Origin: Xanthoparmelia taractica
Taxonomy: Eukaryota; Ascomycota; Lecanoromycetes; Lecanorales; Parmeliaceae
Direction: 5' to 3'
DNA length: 64,000 nt
Assembly: GCA_033085395.1 (NCBI GenBank)
Contig: JANQBS010000005.1
Span: forward strand, 1 to 64,000
Shown one piece after another: positions 1 through 13,458 of the stretch. Made by a program: the position numbers and the translations under genes. Under the pieces are notes generated by a model that was not told where the DNA came from, made no database searches, and saw nothing but the letters and a program-made list of their open reading frames with translations. Numbering within the stretch: the first letter of the stretch is position 1; each line of letters opens with the position of its first letter.

Positions 1-3000
1 ATATCCCATACCTTTCGGTATGATATTCGAAAAACTGGTCCCATACCATCAAATATACCACACCTTTCCGACCCGTACGATTCGATATAACGCTTATATC
101 TTTTTATCTTTATATTAGCGAAATTATATAATTTATAGATATCTTTAGAGAATAAAATATTAAGATTTATTTTAATATATATCTTAATTAACTTCTTAAT
201 ATTCTAATAACTTAAATAATCGTAGCGACTATATTATATTTATAAGATCTTCTTATTAATTTAAAACTTTAAGATATTAATATTAATAGCGAGAATATTT
301 ATAATAAATAAGAACTTATTATAAGCGAAAATATTTTTATTAATTTTTATTAAATATATTAAGACGTTTATCTAGATATCGAGCGCATAAAATCGATTGC
401 GCTGGCGCTTGAAAATAATGTTATACTCTTCGATATCGATCTCGCCAGATATAAAAGAAAGAGTAATATTTTAATTCTTTAGCTATCTCTAAGAAATTAA
501 ATTAAACTTATTAATTAATATATATTAAATATTATTAATTATTAAGATACGTTTATTTTTAAGTTTCTTATATTTAAGTTAAATATACTTAACTTCTTTA
601 ATTATAATATAATCTACGATTTCGTTAATTTTAATTAATTTAATAAATAAGATAAAGATTTAAAAAATCGAACGATCTCGAATTATATGCTAAGAGTATA
701 CGTAATCGATAAATTATAGCGTCGATAATATAATAATCGTAAATATCGATAAGATCTTTATTATCGTTTTAAACAGCGTTAACGCTTTAAAATAAAATTA
801 AGAGATTCAATTTTAAAGAGCTTAAGATTAAGCGATTAGATAGATCGCGATTAAGCTTAATTACTCGATATAGATCACGAAGCTATAAATTATTAATAAT
901 TTGATATATATCGTAATAGTAGTGACTTCAATAATAGACTTTTAAGGAAAATTATTCTTATTTTTATTCTTATTATCTTTATCTAAAAAATTCTTTTCTT
1001 TATAATTATTATAATTTTTATAATCGTTATAATCGCTTTAATTACGTCTATTATTCTTTTTATTATTATTATTTTTAGACTTTAAATAAAGATATAGAAT
1101 AACGCACTCGAAAGCGTCGTATTAGTTCTTTTTATAGTAATTATAATATTTATAAATTTAAATATAAATGCGAGAATTATTAATATAAGCTCTTAATTAA
1201 ATCTTATTTTCAAAGTAATCTTCGGCGACGATTAAAATAATTATATTCTATAAAGTATACGTAAAGATATTATTAATTAACGCGATTAATATTTATACTT
1301 CGATAATAATAATAGAGCTTATAAGATTTATAATAATATTAATAAATCTCGTAATAATATAATTTAAATTAAATTTTCACTCGCTATTATTATTAAAAGT
1401 ATTATAAGTCTAATTATATTACTTGTAATATAAGTTATAAATTAAGTCTAAGCTCGAATAAAAACGATAGATTTTTTAATTCTTTTCGAAATAAAGTTTA
1501 AATAATAAAGTATTAAACTCTTTTAATATTTTTATAAATTTATTAATATAATTTTAAAGATTATTATTATATTGCGCGAGAATAACGTTATTTATCTTCT
1601 TAAAGATAAAGTTAAGAATATCGAAATCTTAAGACTTAAACTTCTTAAGAATCGTTTAAATATCTTTAATATTAATTTTATTCTTAATTATAAAGCGAGC
1701 GTTTCGCTTATAGCGAGATTTAAGTATAATATAAATCTTATTATAAACTTACTTTTATATCTTAATCTTTTTAATAATAATTAAGATTATAAAGTTCTTA
1801 GCGATATATCATTAGATATTTTAAAGCTTTAGCTTATTCTTAAATTATTATCTTTATATTTAATAATTAAAAATATTTTTAAGCTTATTAATATTATCGA
1901 GATAACTTAAAAAGATCGAGATCTTAATCTCTTTAGTCGATATAATTAAAACTTAAAATTCTTAAGATTAATAAAATTAATAATATTAATAAATTAAGTT
2001 TCGCTCGAAAATTAAAGAGATCTTTATTAAAGATTAATTTTAACGATATTTTAAAAATAGATTATTTTAAAATAGAAGTTAAATTAGCGAGAGTAATTAA
2101 GATATATTCGCTATCGATATCGCTATTTAATAAATTTATAAGTATCTCGAGCGTATAAAAAAAATCTCTTTTAATCTTAAGATTAATTCGATATAAGTAA
2201 GATCTTTATTATCGAAGAGCGAAGAAATAAATTAATATAACGTAATTAATAACGCTTTATTAAGATAATTCTCTCGTAAAGTATAAGAATTTTAATCTTA
2301 AAATAAATAATATAAACGAATAACGAAAAAGAAAGTTCTTGATCTTTATAGACCTTAAAGACTCTATTCTATTTAAGTTATATTAATTATTCTAATTATT
2401 CTAATCTTTATTATCTTAATTATCTTAATTTAAGAATTACGATATATATTTTAATTATTTATTTTTAATTTCTATTTAATTATATTTCTCTTAATCGAGA
2501 GATCGCTTATTTATATTAAAGACTTTCTTATTTTTATAATAACGAGATTTAATTTATTTATTTTTAGCTTTAATTCTTAATAAAGACTAAAAAAATTAAA
2601 CGTTTTCGCTTTAAGATTTATTTATTTTTATTTTAATCTTTATTAGCGAAAGCTAAGATAATAATTAAGCTCGTTTACTCTTCTTTCTCTTAACTTATTT
2701 AAATTTAATCTTCGTCTATATAATTAAAATAATTAATTTCTCGTCGTTATTATAAATATTACGTAAGTAATCTTAGACTTTAAAGTCTATATACTCGTTA
2801 TCTAATTTAATATTTCGATATAATAAATAAGAGCGTATTTTTCTTTATTTAGCGTGTTTCACGTAGAGAAAATAATAATATTTTAGAGATTTTAATAAAT
2901 ATATAATTTTAATTAATCGCGTAGCGAGATTTAATATTATTAATCTTAAGATAAGAGAGCGCTAAGCGATAAATCTTAGTTCTCGAATTAATAGCGAATT

Positions 3001-3109
3001 ATAATTATTTAGACTCTAAATAATTATTTTAATATAAAAAATATCTATTATAAAGAGATTATTAAATAATTGCTATAGCGACGTCTAGCATCGCGATGAA
3101 TATTAAAGA

Positions 3110-3330
3110 GTTATCGTAATAGCGATAGGTTATAATATAGCTAAATTACTATCGGGTATAGCCCGAGCTTATAATCTATTAAAATATAAGATAGAACACG
3201 TAGTGATTATATTGACTAAGAAGTACTACTATACTAGCTAGAAAAGCGAGACTATAAGGCACGCCTTAGCGTGTCACGTGATCTAGTCACGTGACTCGAA
3301 TTTCAATATATTCTATATTAGAATTTCGCT
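3110..3330 (-). mobile_element. Possible LTR remnant inside the RIP block
   Basis: This patch keeps more G/C than its surroundings. It holds two near-identical copies of the palindrome GTCACGTGAC separated by a few bases, next to AAGGCACGCCTT. Read on the minus strand it begins near GAATTCGAGTCACGTGAC-like sequence, which resembles the ends of fungal Copia-type LTRs as I remember them. No partner LTR, primer-binding site or target duplication can be shown, so this is a weak call. It could be any less-mutated fragment. Confidence 0.3.
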
Positions 3331-5289
3331 TTAATAACTAATAATAAGAATATTAATAAGAATATTATTAGTTCTTCTTTTATTTATATAAATATATCGA
3401 TATTATATAAAAATATTAAAATCTTATCTTTTACGTTAGTAAGCTTATCGATATATAGCGTTTTTATATTCTCTAAAATATAATTAAAATCGTTTTTAAA
3501 ATAGCTTATAGAGATATTTATTTAAGATTCGAAAGATTTTACGATAAGCTAATATTTTATTAGTATATTTATAGATTAATAAAATATTTTCGATAATGTA
3601 TCAGATTTTATTTATAATATCTTATTCTTTAGATATATAAATATCGCTCTTATAGCTCTTTATAGTTAATCGAATTGCTATTAATATTATTATATACGCT
3701 TACTTTAAACTTTATTCTAACGCTTTTAAAATCGATAAATAAGATATTTAATATTATTCTTTCTATAATAAATAAGTTTATAAAAAAGATAATTTTTATA
3801 TCTAGTAAAAAGAACTATTCTATTATTTAATAGACTATTATATTACTTAATAGACTTAATATTATAGACTAAGAAATCCTAAAGATTTTACTTTTCGATT
3901 ATAATAGAAAATTTCTTTTCGAACTCTAATTAGAACTCTTTAAGAAGCTTAATATTAAGTTACTTTATTCGACTATTTATTATTTCTAGATAAATAAAAG
4001 TAGTAAGAAAATTAATTAGATAGCTAGAGTAGTACTATAATTTTATCTATATATTATATAAAATCTCGCTTTCTAGTCGTCTATTCTTTTATAAATATAA
4101 ACTTTATTAAATAATTCAATCTCTTCTATAATTAATAAAATATTAAATAAATTAGCTTATAAATTCTAATCTAATCGATCTCTCGAATTACTTAAAGATT
4201 TAATAATACTATAGTTTATCGTTATTTAAATTTAGATAGCTAACGCTATTATATTTATTTAAGTAAATTAAAAATATTATTATAATCGAAAGTGTTAATT
4301 AATATTTCTTAAGTAAAGCGATTAAGCTTATTTACGTCTATATAAAGACTATTCTATTTTCGCTATTACTATTACTATTGTTATTACTAAGCTATCTTAG
4401 TAGTATATCGACTCTTTCGAAATATTAGAGAAAGTTAATAAATAGATCTATAAATTAACTATTCTAGAATATTAGAAATAGATATTCAATTTTTAGTTTT
4501 ATCTAGCTAAAGTCTATCTCTATATCTAACTTTAACTCGTATAATCGTTCTATTTTAGAGTAGTTAGAAAGCGTATATATAAAAGAAGATACTAATAAGT
4601 ATAAGGTCTAGAAAGTTCAATATATTCTAAATAAGCGAATTATTCGTAAGAATAGAGAATTTATTATATAGTATCTTATTAGATAGCTAGGCTACGAATT
4701 TAAATATAATTAGTAATATAATACTAAAGACCTTACGAACTCTAATAAATTAATACGCTATTATTTAAACTTACACTATATCTACTTATCTTATCGCTAT
4801 ATCTAAACGACTTAACGAGTTTTATAGATCGAGATTTTATCTCTCTTAACTCGATAGCGTTTATATAATTATTTAAAAAAGATATTAATTATAGTTATTA
4901 TTATAGAATATTAAGTAGTTATTTATTTATAGAATTAATATTTTAATTAACTAGTATTCTAACTACTAACTATATATTATCGTCGCTAATATAATCTTAT
5001 TACTATTAGCTTTTATTTAGTTTATTATTAATTTTAATATACTAGTACTAACGAATTTCACTTAAAATTCGCTTAGTAAATAATAATAATAATAATAAGA
5101 TTTTTAATTAGAATTACAATATATAGAATATTAATTTTAAGCGTATATATAAGTAAGCGAGATCGCTTATTTTTCTTTTATTTATAGAATATTATTACGA
5201 TTTTTTATATATATTTTCTATATAGTAAATAGCTTACTAAATACTTAGAAATCGCGATCGGGAAGATCGGGGAGACTAAGTTAAATATA

Positions 5290-5372
5290 TACTAATTTCC
5301 TAGTAGATCTCGAACCGGCGACCCTTAGAATTCTATAGACTTTTTAAACATTAATCCCAAACCTATTATTTT
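5290..5372 (-). repeat. tRNA-like relic (B-box-like) in AT-rich DNA
   Basis: On the minus strand the segment contains CCGGTTCGAGATC, close to the pol III B-box/T-arm consensus GGTTCGANTCC. About 45 bases upstream is a TGGGATTAATG-like stretch that could be a mutated A-box. The stems do not pair cleanly. It is most likely a RIP-damaged tRNA or tRNA-derived SINE, not a working tRNA gene. Confidence 0.25.
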
Positions 5373-6123
5373 ATAATAATAATACTTTCTATTTAAAACG
5401 ATCTCGTAATTTCGTCTCTTAACTATAATAAGTAGTATTTTAACTTAGAAATTAAGAAATAAGTAGTGTTTTAACGTTAAAATTCTAGAATTTAATAATT
5501 TAATTAACTAAAATTAAATAAGAATAAATACTTACTTTTTATAATCCCTATAAATTTTACTACTTTAACTAGAAAGAAAGTAAGCTTTCTAATAAACGTA
5601 CTTTAAATTTAAATATTATATTAATATATATTTTAATTAATCTTAGCGTAGTCTTAATATAAATCTCTTTCTCTACTTATTTTCCCTTAGTTAATTAAAA
5701 TTTTACTTTCTAAATAATTATTTATATCTATAATAATTTTAATATTAAGCGTAAAAGAAATCTTAAGTTATATTAAAACTATAAATATTTTAATTATAAA
5801 GAATTAATTACGTATAAGTCTAATTATTTAACTTAAGAGCTATATTTAAAAATTTATACTAACTTTGATTAGCGGGGATACGAGGCGAAAATAGGCGAGA
5901 ATCTTCGATTTGATAAGCAAGCGAGCGCTAGCTTCTATAGGTATAGTTCCCGATAGTCCCTGGTGGCCGCCAGAAAGCCGGTTTACGGGATATTAGTGAG
6001 TAGCCTCAGCAACTGACCATGACCTACTGCTGTGAAATCCCTTTTCCCTCTTCTCTCCGGTTGACGATCCGGTCGCCTGTACTAATAAGAAGTACGCTTT
6101 GCGCGTCTCCATCCACGGGTAAT

Positions 6124-6647
6124 ATGTCGTCAGCTACATTAGCACATCATCAGAAACACGAATGGATTGTAATTCTACCAGATCGTCCAGACGTGCTTCA
6201 GAAGAGGATGCAGGTACGCGCGTAAGTATTCAGGCTGCAAAACCACTCTTAGATATTCAAAGGTGTCTCAGGGAGCACCTCAAAGAAATTCACTACAGCA
6301 AGGAGAGTGGCTTCTGGAAGCTTGGAGGTACGGTCTTAGCGACACGTTTGTAGTAATGATTTTGGCTCTCGCCCTTACCTTTTCTTTGGTACACAGGAGC
6401 CATTCTTGAAGAAACGGTCAAGGAGGGAGAAGACCCGAAGATCAAAGGTAGCATAATGCTTGCCTTGGCCGAGTCGAAGGACGATGTACTCAAGGCATTA
6501 CGAAAAGACATCTATTATAAGGAAGATGTGTGGGATTGGGACAAAGTACAAATCTATCCGGTATATTTAGATTTCTCATCATTTTGTATTCAATGAAGTT
6601 CCACTAATGCTCATGAGTTTAAATCTGCTTTTAGGCAACCTCTTTAG
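6124..6647 (+). CDS. YCII-related domain protein
   Basis: Small protein of about 115 residues of the YCII-related family, a dimeric alpha-beta barrel fold whose substrate is unknown in fungi. Proposed exons are 6124-6221, 6272-6327, 6397-6560 and 6618-6647; phases agree and every intron is GT-AG. Conserved-looking elements are EWIVILPDRP near the N-terminus, ESGFWKLGGAILEE in the middle, KGSIMLALAES, and the C-terminal DKVQIYPFKSAFRQPL. An in-frame ATG lies 105 bases upstream, but the start used here gives the usual family length. The gene begins only about 270 bp beyond the edge of the AT-rich RIP block. It converges with the acyl-CoA ligase gene downstream, 238 bp away. The family call is firm; the biochemical role is not known. 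Confidence 0.85.
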
Positions 6648-6885
6648 AGCGCCAACGTCCTTAGACTTGGCATCGCGAAATGCTGCTACCTGTGGAAGAC
6701 TCAGCCTGTTAAAGTGTAACATTCTTCATTCAATTATGGTCAAAGTCTATACTTTGATCAAGCTTGTCTTCTTACACATGAAGGTTACGACCCACATGGG
6801 ATTTTACTCATCCGCGCAGCCTTTCGTCTTGAAATGAGTATTCTTCGCCGCTTCGAGCGAAACATCTACCGGAGTAACAGCTTTA

Positions 6886-8758
6886 TCAGAGCTTGGCTTT
6901 TGGTTCCTGGTGTTTGAGCATAGCGTCGGCAATCATTCTACGCTGAAGCTTTCCTGTCGCTGTCTTGGGCAGAAGATCGGTCAAGAAGATCTGCAAACAG
7001 TTAGGATCCAAGAGAGCTGTGGGAGAGAGATAAGAGGAACTTCTAATACCTGTTTCGGGACCTTGAATTTAGCAAGTCTGGCCGCAATCCATTTGCGGAG
7101 CTCCTCGGAAGTTGTTTTCTCTCCATCTTTCAGCACCACCGCTAGACCAATGTCTTGGCCGTACGTCTTGTCTGCGATGGCAAAGCAGACAGCTTCTACC
7201 ACAGACGGATGCTGAGACACGACATTATCGAGTTCAATTGGGCTTATCTTTTCACCGCCTTTGTTTATGAGTTCTTTGATTCTACCAGTAATGATGACGT
7301 AACCGTCTTTATCTTGCTTGCCCTGATCGCCGGTTCTGAAAAAGCCATCTTTGGTGAACGAGATCTTGTTCGCTTCTGGATTGTTGAGGTACCCTTTGGT
7401 CACATTTTCGCCTCGTATGCAGATCTCTGCCTCACTGCCCTGGGGAACCTCGCTCCCGCTTACGTCAAGTATCTTTACCTCCACGCCTTGACCAATACCC
7501 ACACTTCCAGGGTATCTTTTAGCTGGAGGCAGAGGATTCGATGTCATCTGATGAGCACCTTCGGTCATTGCATAAGCCTCTAAGACTGGCGCGTTGAAAG
7601 CTTGTTCGAGTTCGTGGAAAGTCTCTGGAGACAAGGGAGAAGAGCATGACCGAATGAAACGAATCTCAGGGATCCGTGACGGAGGCTGAAACAGTTATTT
7701 AAGTCAGCAAACACTTTCTAGAAACTGAAGCTTGGATCCCAATACAGCGTCGGTGAGCAAAGTCACCCAAAACAAGCCTTGCTCGACAGAGCGAAGATGT
7801 ACTGACTACAGAGAGATTGTTCAGGCAAAACGTACTGGGTTTCGGAGTAGGATCTGATGGATTGCCGGAACAGCGGTATACCAGTTCGCATTGTAGGTGA
7901 TGAAATCGTGCCAGAATCCCGCGGCCGAAAAGCGCGACGGCACTATAACGGATCCACCAGAGAAAAGAGGTGCCAGGAAACCTGCTAGCAGTCCATGGAC
8001 ATGGAAGAGAGGCATAACCAACAGAGTCCGGTCCTTAAACGTCAATTTATACGTAGTTTGGATGTTTTCTGCATTGTTTAGTCACATTCAAGCACATTGT
8101 TATTATACCACAGAGGTAATGAACTACGCACTCATTGTCTTGGTTAGGTTCCGATGAGTTAAAGGTACCTAGAAAAGTCAGCAAAATGGACCTGGTGTGT
8201 TGTTACCTAATAACCAGAACATACAGCCTTCGGCCTTCCGGTCGTACCACTTGTGTGTAAAACAAGCGTTATATCATCTGGTTGCGCCTTTTGAACTTCC
8301 AGACCAGGTTTCCCTAATAATTTTCCCGAATCTTTGATGTCTAACGCCACCTCGTGCCCATTCCAATAGCATTCGGCAACGGCAGCCTTGTACTTTCGCG
8401 ATGCACACACAGCAGGCCCATTTTGATGGAACGACCCCTGAGGAACGAGAGTCACAGCAGATCCGAGGTCATCGATATAAAATTCGAATTCTTCTTGTTT
8501 GTACGCAGGATTGAGGGGAGCGGCGATGGCTCGCTGCCAAGACGCTGCAAGGAAAGCGACAATGAATTCATAGGAATTTGGTAAAGCTATTGATACAGCA
8601 GCTTGAGGAGCGATGCCGAGAAGTGCAAATTTTTTCTGAAGGGATGAAATGTGAGAGTTAAGCTGTTGGTAAGAAATGGATAGGGGATGGGGATTTCCGG
8701 GCACAATTATAGCTGGCGATTGTCCCGTGGGTGAAAGTGTCGTGGATAAGGTTGCCAT
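6886..8758 (-). CDS. Peroxisomal AMP-dependent acyl-CoA ligase (Pcs60-like)
   Basis: ANL-superfamily adenylate-forming enzyme of 514 residues, like yeast Pcs60/Fat2, which is described as a peroxisomal CoA ligase (oxalyl-CoA synthetase activity is known for this clade). Exons on the minus strand are 8225-8758, 8132-8168, 7836-8068, 7050-7685 and 6886-6990. The P-loop-like motif HTSGTTGRPKAV crosses the first splice junction near residues 168-179. Further family motifs are MPLFHVHG, AYAMTEGAHQM, RTGDQG, GRIKELINKGGEKISP and the C-terminal lysine region PKTATGKLQRR. The last three residues are AKL, a type 1 peroxisome-targeting variant. It is divergently placed from the splicing-factor gene; the shared 398-bp region contains a long hairpin. 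The exact acid substrate cannot be told from sequence. Confidence 0.93.
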
Positions 8759-9156
8759 CGATGCTGCTATATACAGGATACAAGATGAGAAAGCTACAGC
8801 AAAATTTGAAAAGACTTGGACTGATTAATGGAAACTGATCCTTTTGACAAGGCACCAATCATGTGAGAACGCCATACAGCAGTAATAGAGCATATCCACT
8901 AGAATGAATGACGTCGATGAAGAGGCACGACCTGGACTTTCAACTGATATGCAGGGGGGTTATGCACGCCTTATCGGCAACCGGATAATTTATTTTCCCG
9001 ACATCGCTCCGATGAGATACCGAGGGACGGTATCAGAAGCTCCTGCCGACTTTCTCCCGCAGCCCCACGCAAAATAGCCGGCAGAGAATTCTGATACCGT
9101 CCCTCGTACGCAAAGCTTTCTATTGACTTCGTACTCTTCTGATAACCTATCTGGTC
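8759..9156. promoter_or_regulatory. Divergent promoter region
   Basis: This 398-bp region lies between two genes that point away from each other (acyl-CoA ligase and SPF45-like factor), so it should hold both promoters. It contains the hairpin at 9021-9106. I see no clear TATA box. Confidence 0.5.
9021..9106. repeat. Long inverted repeat (hairpin)
   Basis: Two perfect 18-bp arms, CGAGGGACGGTATCAGAA at 9021-9038 and its reverse complement at 9089-9106, flank an inner 6-bp pair, CTGCCG at 9043-9048 and CGGCAG at 9079-9084, around a 30-base loop. The right arm ends 50 bp before the start codon of the SPF45-like gene, so the hairpin may lie in its 5' leader. It could be a foldback element, a cruciform or an RNA structure. 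Confidence 0.85.
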
Positions 9157-11015
9157 ATGGCCTCCAATCCTGCGGCCAGATCTTCTCGACCCGGCCTATC
9201 CCTCTATGCCAACCTCCTTGACCCTTCATCTAATGAAGAATCTGCTACTGGTACCATCTCACGAGCACCTGTAGTCTTTAAGCGACTTTCGGAGGAGGAC
9301 TCGCCACAAGATAGAGCAGCAGCAGAGAAGCAGCAAATGAATGCCGGTTAGATATGAGCCTCCCTCTGAGGGACGATGCCACAATTCTGGGTCTGATTTG
9401 GCTCACACTTTGCGCCTTGTTGCAATGCACAGCTTCTCTACGCTTTCAACCAACAAGAAGGCCACAGTTGGCAGCTCAGAAACCGAAGCCAAAGCCTTCG
9501 ACACCAAAGCCTCCGACAGCAGCCACTACGATTCCGCTGCCAGATGCGGTTCCTTCTGAATCAGTGGGGCTAAATGTGCGGCCCCCTACGAAGACTACGC
9601 TTGCGGATTGGACAGCAGAAGGCCGGTACAACGACATCAACGGTTTCTACGGCGGTGAGAAGCGACAGCGCGGCGGTAGGAAAAAGCGAAGAAAGAACAA
9701 GGAAGAATCCACTGCTCCCCAGAATTGGGACGACATTTACGATCCCAGTCGTCCAAATAATTATGATGATTACAAGCACAGCGATGAAAAGATCTTGGAG
9801 ATTAAGGAGTGGAAAGATAAGCTTTATGCGCATCGCTTGGCAAAGGGACGTGACAGTGATTCGGATAGTTCGGGCGATGAGTGCGGAATTCAGTTGAACA
9901 GTGTGTTTCTCCGGTCTCTTGTGTCAGTGAACGCTAACTGGCAATAGAGCAATGCGCGCCTCCTCCGTCGATTGACGATGAGGTGAAACCACAATACGAT
10001 TCCATTTCAGGGGAAGTGACGAACGAACCAACTGGTGATGATGTCACTGCTCGAGGCATACCTCCCCCTCTGTTCGGTCGTCCAGCAGCAGAACCTTCCA
10101 ACCGCAAATCGATAGCTCATCAAATAGAGCCGCTGTCTAGTTCGGCACCGCCGCCACCGCCGCCACTAGCTCCAGATTCACCATCTCCATTGGCCGACCC
10201 GCCGCCCCCACCGCCGTCAGCGAGCATATCCCGACCACCTGTGCGTTATAATCTTCCCGCCGCGCCATCCGAACTACCATCCTCGGAAGCCGAGCTCGAA
10301 GATGCTTTACGGGCCGACTTAAAAGAAGATTTACCCGCGGATGATGCTCCACGTTCGCTTCGACCCGGTCAGAAAGGATTTGCGGAGCGCTTGATGTCAA
10401 AATATGGATGGAGCAAGGGTTCGGGTCTGGGTGCCAGTGGCTCTGGAATTGTCAACCCTCTCCGTGTGCAGATTGAGAAGCAGAGGAAGAAACCCGACTC
10501 AGAAGGTGGAGGCTTTGTGGGACCGGGTGGTAGAGGCAAGATTATTGGAGGTAAGAAGAAGGGCGGTTCCCAGGCAGACGCGGAGGACAGTAAATTTGGC
10601 GTCATGAGTGAAATTGTGGTTCTAAAGGGAATGGTCGATGGGATGGACCTGGACGCGGAGATGGAAGGGGCAGGCGACGGGGGAATAATGCAGGAAATTG
10701 GAGAGGAGTGCGGAGACAAAGTCAGTAGGGGATCCGGAAATCCGCTCATTTTTCGTGCATTTGCTCACAACGGCAGTACGGCCGCGTGGAGAGAGTCTAC
10801 ATCGATCGCAGCGATACCTCCAAGGCCCCAGTTTTCGTCAAATTTACCAGTCAATTGTCGGCGTTAAGGGTATGTCCCATCCAAGGAGTGCTACCAGACA
10901 GCACGCTGACCTTTCATAGGCTGTGAATGCTCTTGAAGGAAGGATTTTCAACGGAAACGTCATTTCAGCAAGGTTCTTTGACAAAGAGAAATTTGAGGCT
11001 GGCGATTATCAGTAA
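9157..11015 (+). CDS. SPF45/RBM17-like splicing factor (G-patch + UHM)
   Basis: Nuclear pre-mRNA splicing factor of about 539 residues. Exons are 9157-9346, 9433-9900, 9948-10720, 10777-10869 and 10920-11015, all GT-AG with matching phases. The N-terminal part carries the SPF45-typical LRFQPTRRPQ and NWDDIYDPSRPN segments. A proline-rich disordered stretch follows, then a G-patch around residues 361-405 (FAERLMSKYGWSKGSGLG). The C-terminal RRM-like domain contains YGRVERVYIDR, VFVKFTSQLSALRAVNALEGR and SARFFDKEKF. The RFF tripeptide fits the R-x-F motif by which UHM domains bind ULM ligands of U2AF/SF3B1. A second donor choice at 9900 (GTGTGT) is the least certain junction. Shares its promoter region with the acyl-CoA ligase gene. 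Confidence 0.92.
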
Positions 11016-11908
11016 GGTCTCTTATACAGTCCTTGGCCGAAAGTCATCTCAGCTTGAGAGGATTCTCGAATTTGGTTGATCGGCAAAGTCATGTTTACAC
11101 TCTGTCCCCGTCTTGTCTTCTCGTTTCAAAACCTCGGAAACTTTTCATTCTCATCAGTAGATGTAGTAGCGGATTCTGACTGCTTAGCTTAGCGAGTGAA
11201 GACCTGAACAGAGCTTTGATCCGTCATCAAAAATCCTCGCCTAGCAAAATAAAGTGGATTCCTCTAGGGGTGATCGAGGCAATGCCCTATTGGGAAATGG
11301 TTACCGTGCCGAGAAATCCACCTCCATACTACCATTTGTGTATAGCCATGGTGGTCAGCAGTGTACTCATGCTTCGACTGCCGGGGAACGTCTCAATATA
11401 CTAGATGTATGAAACGAGTTAGGATTCTGACCACGGTGTATGAGCATGCACAGCACCTTTTGCTTCTTTTTGCTTACCACTATTAGGCAGGGATACCCCT
11501 TTTGAACTGATCAAATTCAGCAGCTTGACGAATAGGATGTCAGCAGCTAGATAAGTACACCCAAGAAGCGCCAAAGGTAAAGGGTCTGCCTTAATCACCG
11601 AAACCAAAAACGGAGTCCAAGGGAATATACACCCAACCTGTACAAGCTGACAAGGCATAAAAAACGCTTGAAAGTAAATTCGGAGAAGAATATCTTGATG
11701 TCATTATTATGTTCCTGTGGTGTGCCTAACGGGGCCAGCATTTGACTGGGTAGTGGGCGTTGATCCCGTCATTCTTGCGGCTCCGTTCACCACGGAGATC
11801 GTCCTCATCCCGGCGCGCGTCAAGGCGCGAGAAGTTCGCCTTGGTGACCACTGTGTAAGACGGAACGTCTGCTCAATAAGATAAAAAGCTTGTCAACCAT
11901 GATGACGT
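11016..11908. other. Intergenic, convergent gene ends
   Basis: Gap between the 3' ends of the SPF45-like and mnn9 genes. A minus-strand frame at 11419-11658 encodes a short hydrophobic stretch, but it has no family match I recognise and no clear splice partners. I see nothing else. Confidence 0.5.
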
Positions 11909-13458
11909 CTAATATGCTGGTCTCGAACCCAAATTCCCTCGCTTCTCTTCGGTGTCGATGTGCCAAACCACGTAGTTCGGTAGCCCTACAACTTGGTAAC
12001 CTGCTCGTTTGGCCATTTTGGCAAAACCCTCAGTCTCAGCCTGGTTCTCAAAGGCATAACACGGAAAGTTGATGCCTTAGTGAATCGTCAGCATATGTAT
12101 TGAGGATTTGGCCGTTGTGCTTCTACCCACCTGATCTGTGTACATCAGCTTTGACTAGAATATTCACACCACCAACTCCATCTAACTCCACCTCCTCATC
12201 TTTGTTATTTCGCCAATCGCCCAGGGTAACGAGGTATTTTCGTTTCGTATTGTACTCCTTATAGCCTTTGTAGAAATTAATCAGAAGCTGTCATATTGAA
12301 AGGGAACGGTCCGGCACATGCCCTCAGCCAAAACAACGTCCTTATCTAAAGATTCTGCAAGCTTACGACCTGTGTCAGACTCGATCCAGGAGTTGTAGTC
12401 GACTACAAAGGTTATTAGCATTTCCTTGACGTAGAAATGGATGGAGGGCGACTGACATCGACCTTCTATATCACGGCCATTTTCGTATCGGTGAAACCAG
12501 ATGTCTGGATGTTTAGCAACAATCCAACAATTGCATAACAATGGTGTACATACTTGGAACAAGGATGTCTTTATTGTGATCCATAAAATCCTCGAGAATT
12601 TTACCAGGGCTATCCTGGATGTCGACATCTCTCCAGTACACCCAGGAGTGCGTTGGCTTTAGTGCCGTATAGAGTAGATAATTTCGAGCCCTAGCAATCG
12701 CTTTCCGCCTAGGTCCTTGAGCTTTGAATCCGTGTCTTTCTTCAACGCTCTGACCCACGATGGCCCCAAAATCCTTTTCTACTATCAGTGCACTATGAAA
12801 TGGTATTTTATCGGTCCGTTTTTGTACTCTGTCCAATTCTGCTGACAACACCGCCAACGTATCGTCCGTAGAGTCACCTACGAGGAATGCAAGGTCGATA
12901 AGGTCATGGGGATATGTAAGCTCAGAAAGAAGGTCGAAGTATTTGCTAAGGTAGGGGGCGGCGTCTCGCAAGGGAGTCAAAATTAGCACGCGTTCCTCAT
13001 TGACAGCAGCCCTAGGAGTAGACATGACCCCGTTGAGATCAATATTCTGTATTGACGGCGACTCGACTTCTATGGGAGCGTGGTGATTGTAGAGCACTGG
13101 GGTGTTTAGGTGTGCGTGCCACTGTGCTTGCTCGTTCGTCGTCATTGCCATTGGCGGTTTCGCAGGTCCCCAACAATAGAACCTGGCAGTCGGACAGAGA
13201 CAATTAGCTTCATACCGTATAGCAGTCGATTTTTTCGAGGCCACGTTACCTTTGCATCTCCCGTGACGAAGTACTTATGCCCCCCCATAGTATGAGTACC
13301 ACCACAGCGAGAGCGACAAAAGAAAGTGTTCGAGTTCGAGTCAAATAGTGGACGACAGCTCTATAAGGCGGCAGGCGTGCTTTTGCTGACTTCCAAGTCA
13401 CGCCGCCCTTGGGAAGTAGCATAGCGTTGTTGGGTTGCGGGGGGGCGCCTAGAGGCAA
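11909..13458 (-). CDS. mnn9: Mannan polymerase subunit Mnn9 (Anp1/Mnn9/Van1 family)
   Basis: Golgi alpha-1,6-mannosyltransferase subunit that extends the N-glycan mannan backbone; 422 residues. Exons on the minus strand are 13250-13458, 12554-13182, 12457-12504, 12322-12402, 12131-12265 and 11909-12075. The start MPLGAPPQPNNAM is typical of fungal Mnn9. A type II signal anchor lies around residues 45-63 (LSFVALAVVVLILWGGI). The catalytic-domain motif VLILTPLRDAAPYL, the DXD-type Asp255-Val-Asp257 in YWRDVDIQDSP, and the C-terminal ENQAETEGFAKMAKRAGYQ are present. The intron at 12266-12321 appears to use a GC donor (GCATGT), because a GT donor would not keep frame or the conserved VLAEGYKEY. 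It is otherwise complete, so it is likely functional. Confidence 0.95.

Larger units (their letters stand above)
1..5850. repeat. AT-rich, RIP-like degraded repeat block
   Basis: This block is overwhelmingly A/T, and CpA and TpG dinucleotides are nearly absent over long stretches, while TpA is abundant and CpG is still present. That is the pattern expected when CpA is converted to TpA on both strands, as in fungal repeat-induced point mutation. Stop codons are dense in all frames and I see no credible gene. The parent repeats are probably transposons, but no reverse transcriptase or transposase motif can be read. The block ends near 5850, where base composition changes abruptly to that of the gene-rich region. 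Confidence 0.85.
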